From: Cytophagales bacterium
Lineage (GTDB): Bacteria > Bacteroidota > Bacteroidia > Cytophagales > Spirosomataceae
NCBI GenBank assembly: GCA_013205605.1
Contig: JABMMK010000064.1
Span: forward strand, 1 to 23,563
DNA length: 23,563 nt
Direction: 5' to 3'
The translations under genes and the position numbers were made by a program. Positions 21,901 through 23,563 of the stretch are shown here, piece by piece. The notes under the pieces are model-generated. The model had not been told where the DNA came from, searched no databases, and worked only from the letters and a program-made list of their open reading frames with translations. Position 1 is the first letter of the stretch, and every line of letters begins with the position of its first letter.

Positions 21901-23297
21901 AATTGGATCGCTTTTCCTTCAATTAATTTCGGTTGGAATGCTTGGATACCCAAACGGTGCAACGTAGGAGCACGGTTTAAAAGTACCGGATGTCCCTTCA
22001 TGACATTTTCCAAAATATCCCAAACCACTGGATCTTTACGGTCAACTATTTTCTTCGCCGACTTAACTGTTTTTACGATTCCTCGCTCGATCAACTTACG
22101 AATAACGAATGGCTTGAATAATTCAGCCGCCATATCTTTTGGAAGACCACACTCGTGCATTTTCAATTCTGGGCCTACGACAATTACCGAACGTCCTGAA
22201 TAATCGACACGCTTACCTAATAAGTTTTGACGGAAACGACCTTGCTTTCCTTTCAACATATCAGAAAGAGATTTCAAGGCACGGTTACCCTCAGAACGAA
22301 CCGCATTTACTTTACGTGAGTTGTCAAATAAACTGTCGACAGCCTCTTGCAACATACGCTTCTCATTACGCAAAATTACTTCTGGCGCTTTGATTTCGAT
22401 CAAACGCTTCAAACGGTTGTTGCGGATAATCACACGACGGTATAAATCATTTAAGTCAGATGTCGCAAAACGACCTCCATCCAATGGCACCAATGGACGT
22501 AATTCTGGTGGAATTACGGGAACCATTTTGATGATCATCCACTCAGGACGATTATCAATACGGCCTATCGACTCGCGGAAAGCTTCTACCACCTTCAAAC
22601 GCTTTAAAGCCTCAGCTTTACGTTGTTGAGATGATTCAGTATCAGCAGAGTGACGTAAATCAGCAGATAAACTATTTAATTCAATGCGTGTCAACAACAT
22701 ATTTAATGCGTCAGCACCCATTTTGGCGATAAATTTCTGTGGATCCTCATCTGGAAGATGTTGGTTCTCACGAGGTAATTTATCTAAGATATCTAAGTAT
22801 TCGTCTTCCGTAAGGAAATCAAGGTATTGACTACCGATTTTCCCCTCTTCAGCATACATACCTGCTTGAACGACCACATAACGCTCATAATAAATGATTT
22901 GATCTAATTTCTTAGTAGACAAACCTAGCATATAACCGATCTTGTTAGGTAAACTACGGAAGTACCAGATGTGTGCCACAGGAACCACCAATTCGATGTG
23001 TCCCATACGCTCACGACGTACTTTTTTCTCCGTAACCTCCACACCGCAACGGTCGCAGATGATTCCTTTGTATCGGATTCTTTTATATTTACCACAATGA
23101 CATTCCCAGTCTTTTGTAGGTCCGAAGATACGCTCGCAAAATAAACCGCCCATTTCTGGTTTGTAAGTACGGTAATTGATCGTCTCTGGTTGGGTTACTT
23201 CCCCGTTTGAACTATCTAGAATTGACTCCGGCGAGGCCAATGAGATGGTCACTTTTTGGAAATCGCTATTCAGTTTTCTCGTCTTTTTAAATGACAT
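18960..23297 (-). CDS. rpoC: DNA-directed RNA polymerase subunit beta'
   Basis: A 1445-aa protein, full length for Bacteroidota beta'. The N-terminal zinc site is CHCGKYKR...CDRCGV (Cys66, 68, 81, 84). The lid/rudder region includes GKRVDYSGRSVIVVGPELK (361-379), and RAPTLHRLGIQAFQP (442-456) precedes the active-site NADFDGDQMAVH (475-486) with Asp477, 479 and 481 binding the catalytic Mg. The second zinc site is CETRSGVCAKCYGR, and GEPGTQLTLRTFHVGG is the trigger-loop/bridge region. It forms the catalytic core with RpoB. It starts 58 bases after the rpoB stop, in the usual rpoBC order, and ends at a strong terminator. Codon usage and GC are clearly different from the AT-rich genes beside its 3' end. 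Confidence 0.99.
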   Translation of the reverse strand: MSFKKTRKLNSDFQKVTISLASPESILDSSNGEVTQPETINYRTYKPEMGGLFCERIFGPTKDWECHCGKYKRIRYKGIICDRCGVEVTEKKVRRERMGHIELVVPVAHIWYFRSLPNKIGYMLGLSTKKLDQIIYYERYVVVQAGMYAEEGKIGSQYLDFLTEDEYLDILDKLPRENQHLPDEDPQKFIAKMGADALNMLLTRIELNSLSADLRHSADTESSQQRKAEALKRLKVVEAFRESIGRIDNRPEWMIIKMVPVIPPELRPLVPLDGGRFATSDLNDLYRRVIIRNNRLKRLIEIKAPEVILRNEKRMLQEAVDSLFDNSRKVNAVRSEGNRALKSLSDMLKGKQGRFRQNLLGKRVDYSGRSVIVVGPELKMHECGLPKDMAAELFKPFVIRKLIERGIVKTVKSAKKIVDRKDPVVWDILENVMKGHPVLLNRAPTLHRLGIQAFQPKLIEGKAIQLHPLTCTAFNADFDGDQMAVHVPLGHEAILEASLLMLASHNILNPANGAPITVPSQDMVLGLYYVTKGRKSTPDHKVDGEGSRFYGFEEVVIALNEKKLSKHANIVVKATVRKDDGTLVQEMVETVAGRVLFNLCVPEAVGYINELLTKKKLQQIISQVHKICGMARTAQFLDDIKELGFQQAFHGGLSMGIGDVQIPAEKASLVKKAQADVQAVWDNYLMGLITDNERYNAVIDIWTKVNSKITETLMKQMEEDNQGFNAIYMMMHSGARGSREQIRQLGGMRGLMAKPQKNLQGSIGEIIENPILSNFKEGLDVLEYFISTHGARKGLADTALKTADAGYLTRRLHDVAQDVIVNEDDCGTLRGIEVFPLKDNEEIIEPLSERILGRVSIHDVYDPLSGELIVASGDEITEIVANHIDETSIESVEIRSVLTCETRSGVCAKCYGRNLATAAMVNLGEAVGVIASQSIGEPGTQLTLRTFHVGGTAQNVSLDASVKAKFDGVLNFEEVRSVTSTDAEGNPVEIVMGRSGEIQILNPANKQILISSNIPYGSFLRVKEGQTIKKGDEICAWDPYNAVILSEAEGKVEFEAIEENNTYKEEADEQTGMREKVIIESKDKTKNPSVLVVSKGKEDLVYNVPVGARLAISIGDKIKAGQIIAKIPRAAGKTRDITGGLPRVTELFEARNPSNPAVVSEIDGVISYGIIKRGNREIIVTPKEGTERHYLVPLTRFILVQNNDFVRAGTPLSDGAITPSDILKIKGPTAVQEYLVNEIQDVYRLQGVKINDKHIECIVRQMMQKVEILEPGDTQFLQGQNVDRFVFREENDLILDKKVIIEAGDSEKYKAGMILSARTLRDENSSLKRRDMKIMKVRDAAAAVSSANLQGITQASLGTESFISAASFQETTKVLSEASIRAKVDTLDGLKENVIVGHLIPAGTGLRRYKDILVTSVDELRQLEAKKVAAETEAATEAYRASVEN

Positions 23298-23355
23298 TTT
23301 CTTTGTATTTTATTGGAAAATGAACTCTTTATAAAGGGCCTAAACCCTATTTTTA

Positions 23356-23563
23356 TTACTCAAGGGTGATTTCAAGGGCTAAACCTCTCAATTCATGAAT
23401 CAATACATTGAATGATTCTGGAATGTTAGGTTTAGGCATGTTCTCACCTTTTACGATTGCTTCGTATGCCTTAGCACGACCGATGACATCATCCGATTTC
23501 ACCGTTAAAATCTCTTGCAAGATATTAGCAGCTCCAAATGCCTCCAGTGCCCAAACCTCCATC
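23356..23563 (-). CDS. rpoB: DNA-directed RNA polymerase subunit beta, C-terminal end (partial)
   Basis: The last 68 or so codons of rpoB, running off the right edge of the window. EVWALEAFGAANILQEILTVKSDD is the highly conserved end of the beta subunit (normally preceded by GGQRFGEME), followed by GRAKAYEAIVKGENMPKPNIPESFNVLIHELRGLALEI. The TAA is at 23356-23358. It is cotranscribed with rpoC. Confidence 0.98.
   Translation of the reverse strand, partial: MEVWALEAFGAANILQEILTVKSDDVIGRAKAYEAIVKGENMPKPNIPESFNVLIHELRGLALEITLE

Noticed and set aside
19210..22629. Several open frames antisense to rpoC
   Set aside because: They have no family resemblance, no start signals, and follow from the composition of a strongly conserved gene on the other strand.

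Overview
The window looks like a Bacteroidota chromosome, most likely a Cytophagales-type organism. The reasons are GLPGLI proteins, a DUF3467 protein near rpoC, CarboxypepD_reg/TonB-type barrel architecture, promoters of the TTTG-N19-TAnnTTTG class, scarcity of Shine-Dalgarno sites and modest GC. The genus is not determinable by eye; a freshwater Aquirufa-like relative is only a guess.

Region 1 (1-3893) holds nonulosonic-acid-type sugar genes. On the + strand are the C-terminal part of an SDR oxidoreductase and a KdsC-like HAD phosphatase. They converge on a minus-strand run reading metallophosphoesterase, NeuB-family synthase, fatty acid hydroxylase/sterol desaturase and an SMR-type small transporter. 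Region 2 (4019-6014, minus) is a two-gene unit: an LpxH-like UDP-2,3-diacylglucosamine diphosphatase followed by a GT-B glycosyltransferase. Region 3 (6194-12069, minus) is a uronate operon in the order uxaB, uxaC, kdgK, eda, exuT. It has a strong promoter and a palindromic operator at its head, and no altronate dehydratase.

Region 4 (about 12505-18909) is visibly more AT-rich and lies between a DUF3467 gene and rpoC, which I recall as neighbours in many Bacteroidota. It looks like an accessory insertion. It carries a stand-alone LuxR-type HTH gene with a consensus promoter and a small Sec-exported peptide gene with a Cys-flanked Ser/Thr/Val-rich C-terminal segment. A hairpin separates the peptide from two GLPGLI genes and a TonB-receptor-like outer-membrane barrel. 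On the far side are an XRE regulator, a 23-codon micro-ORF with hairpins and a good RBS, a 36-aa lipoprotein-like peptide and a broken membrane-protein gene.

The most notable signal is a 34-nt sequence, 33/34 identical, lying 22-23 nt upstream of the start codons of two unrelated small exported peptides 5.1 kb apart (13092-13125 and 18240-18273). Each copy is preceded by short boxes repeated about every 11 bp. The repeat can be drawn as a small H-type pseudoknot. This suggests a shared cis-regulatory leader controlling secreted peptides whose partners are GLPGLI proteins and an outer-membrane barrel. That is a hypothesis from the sequence alone.

Region 5 (18910-23563, minus) is the end of rpoB, all of rpoC and its intrinsic terminator.
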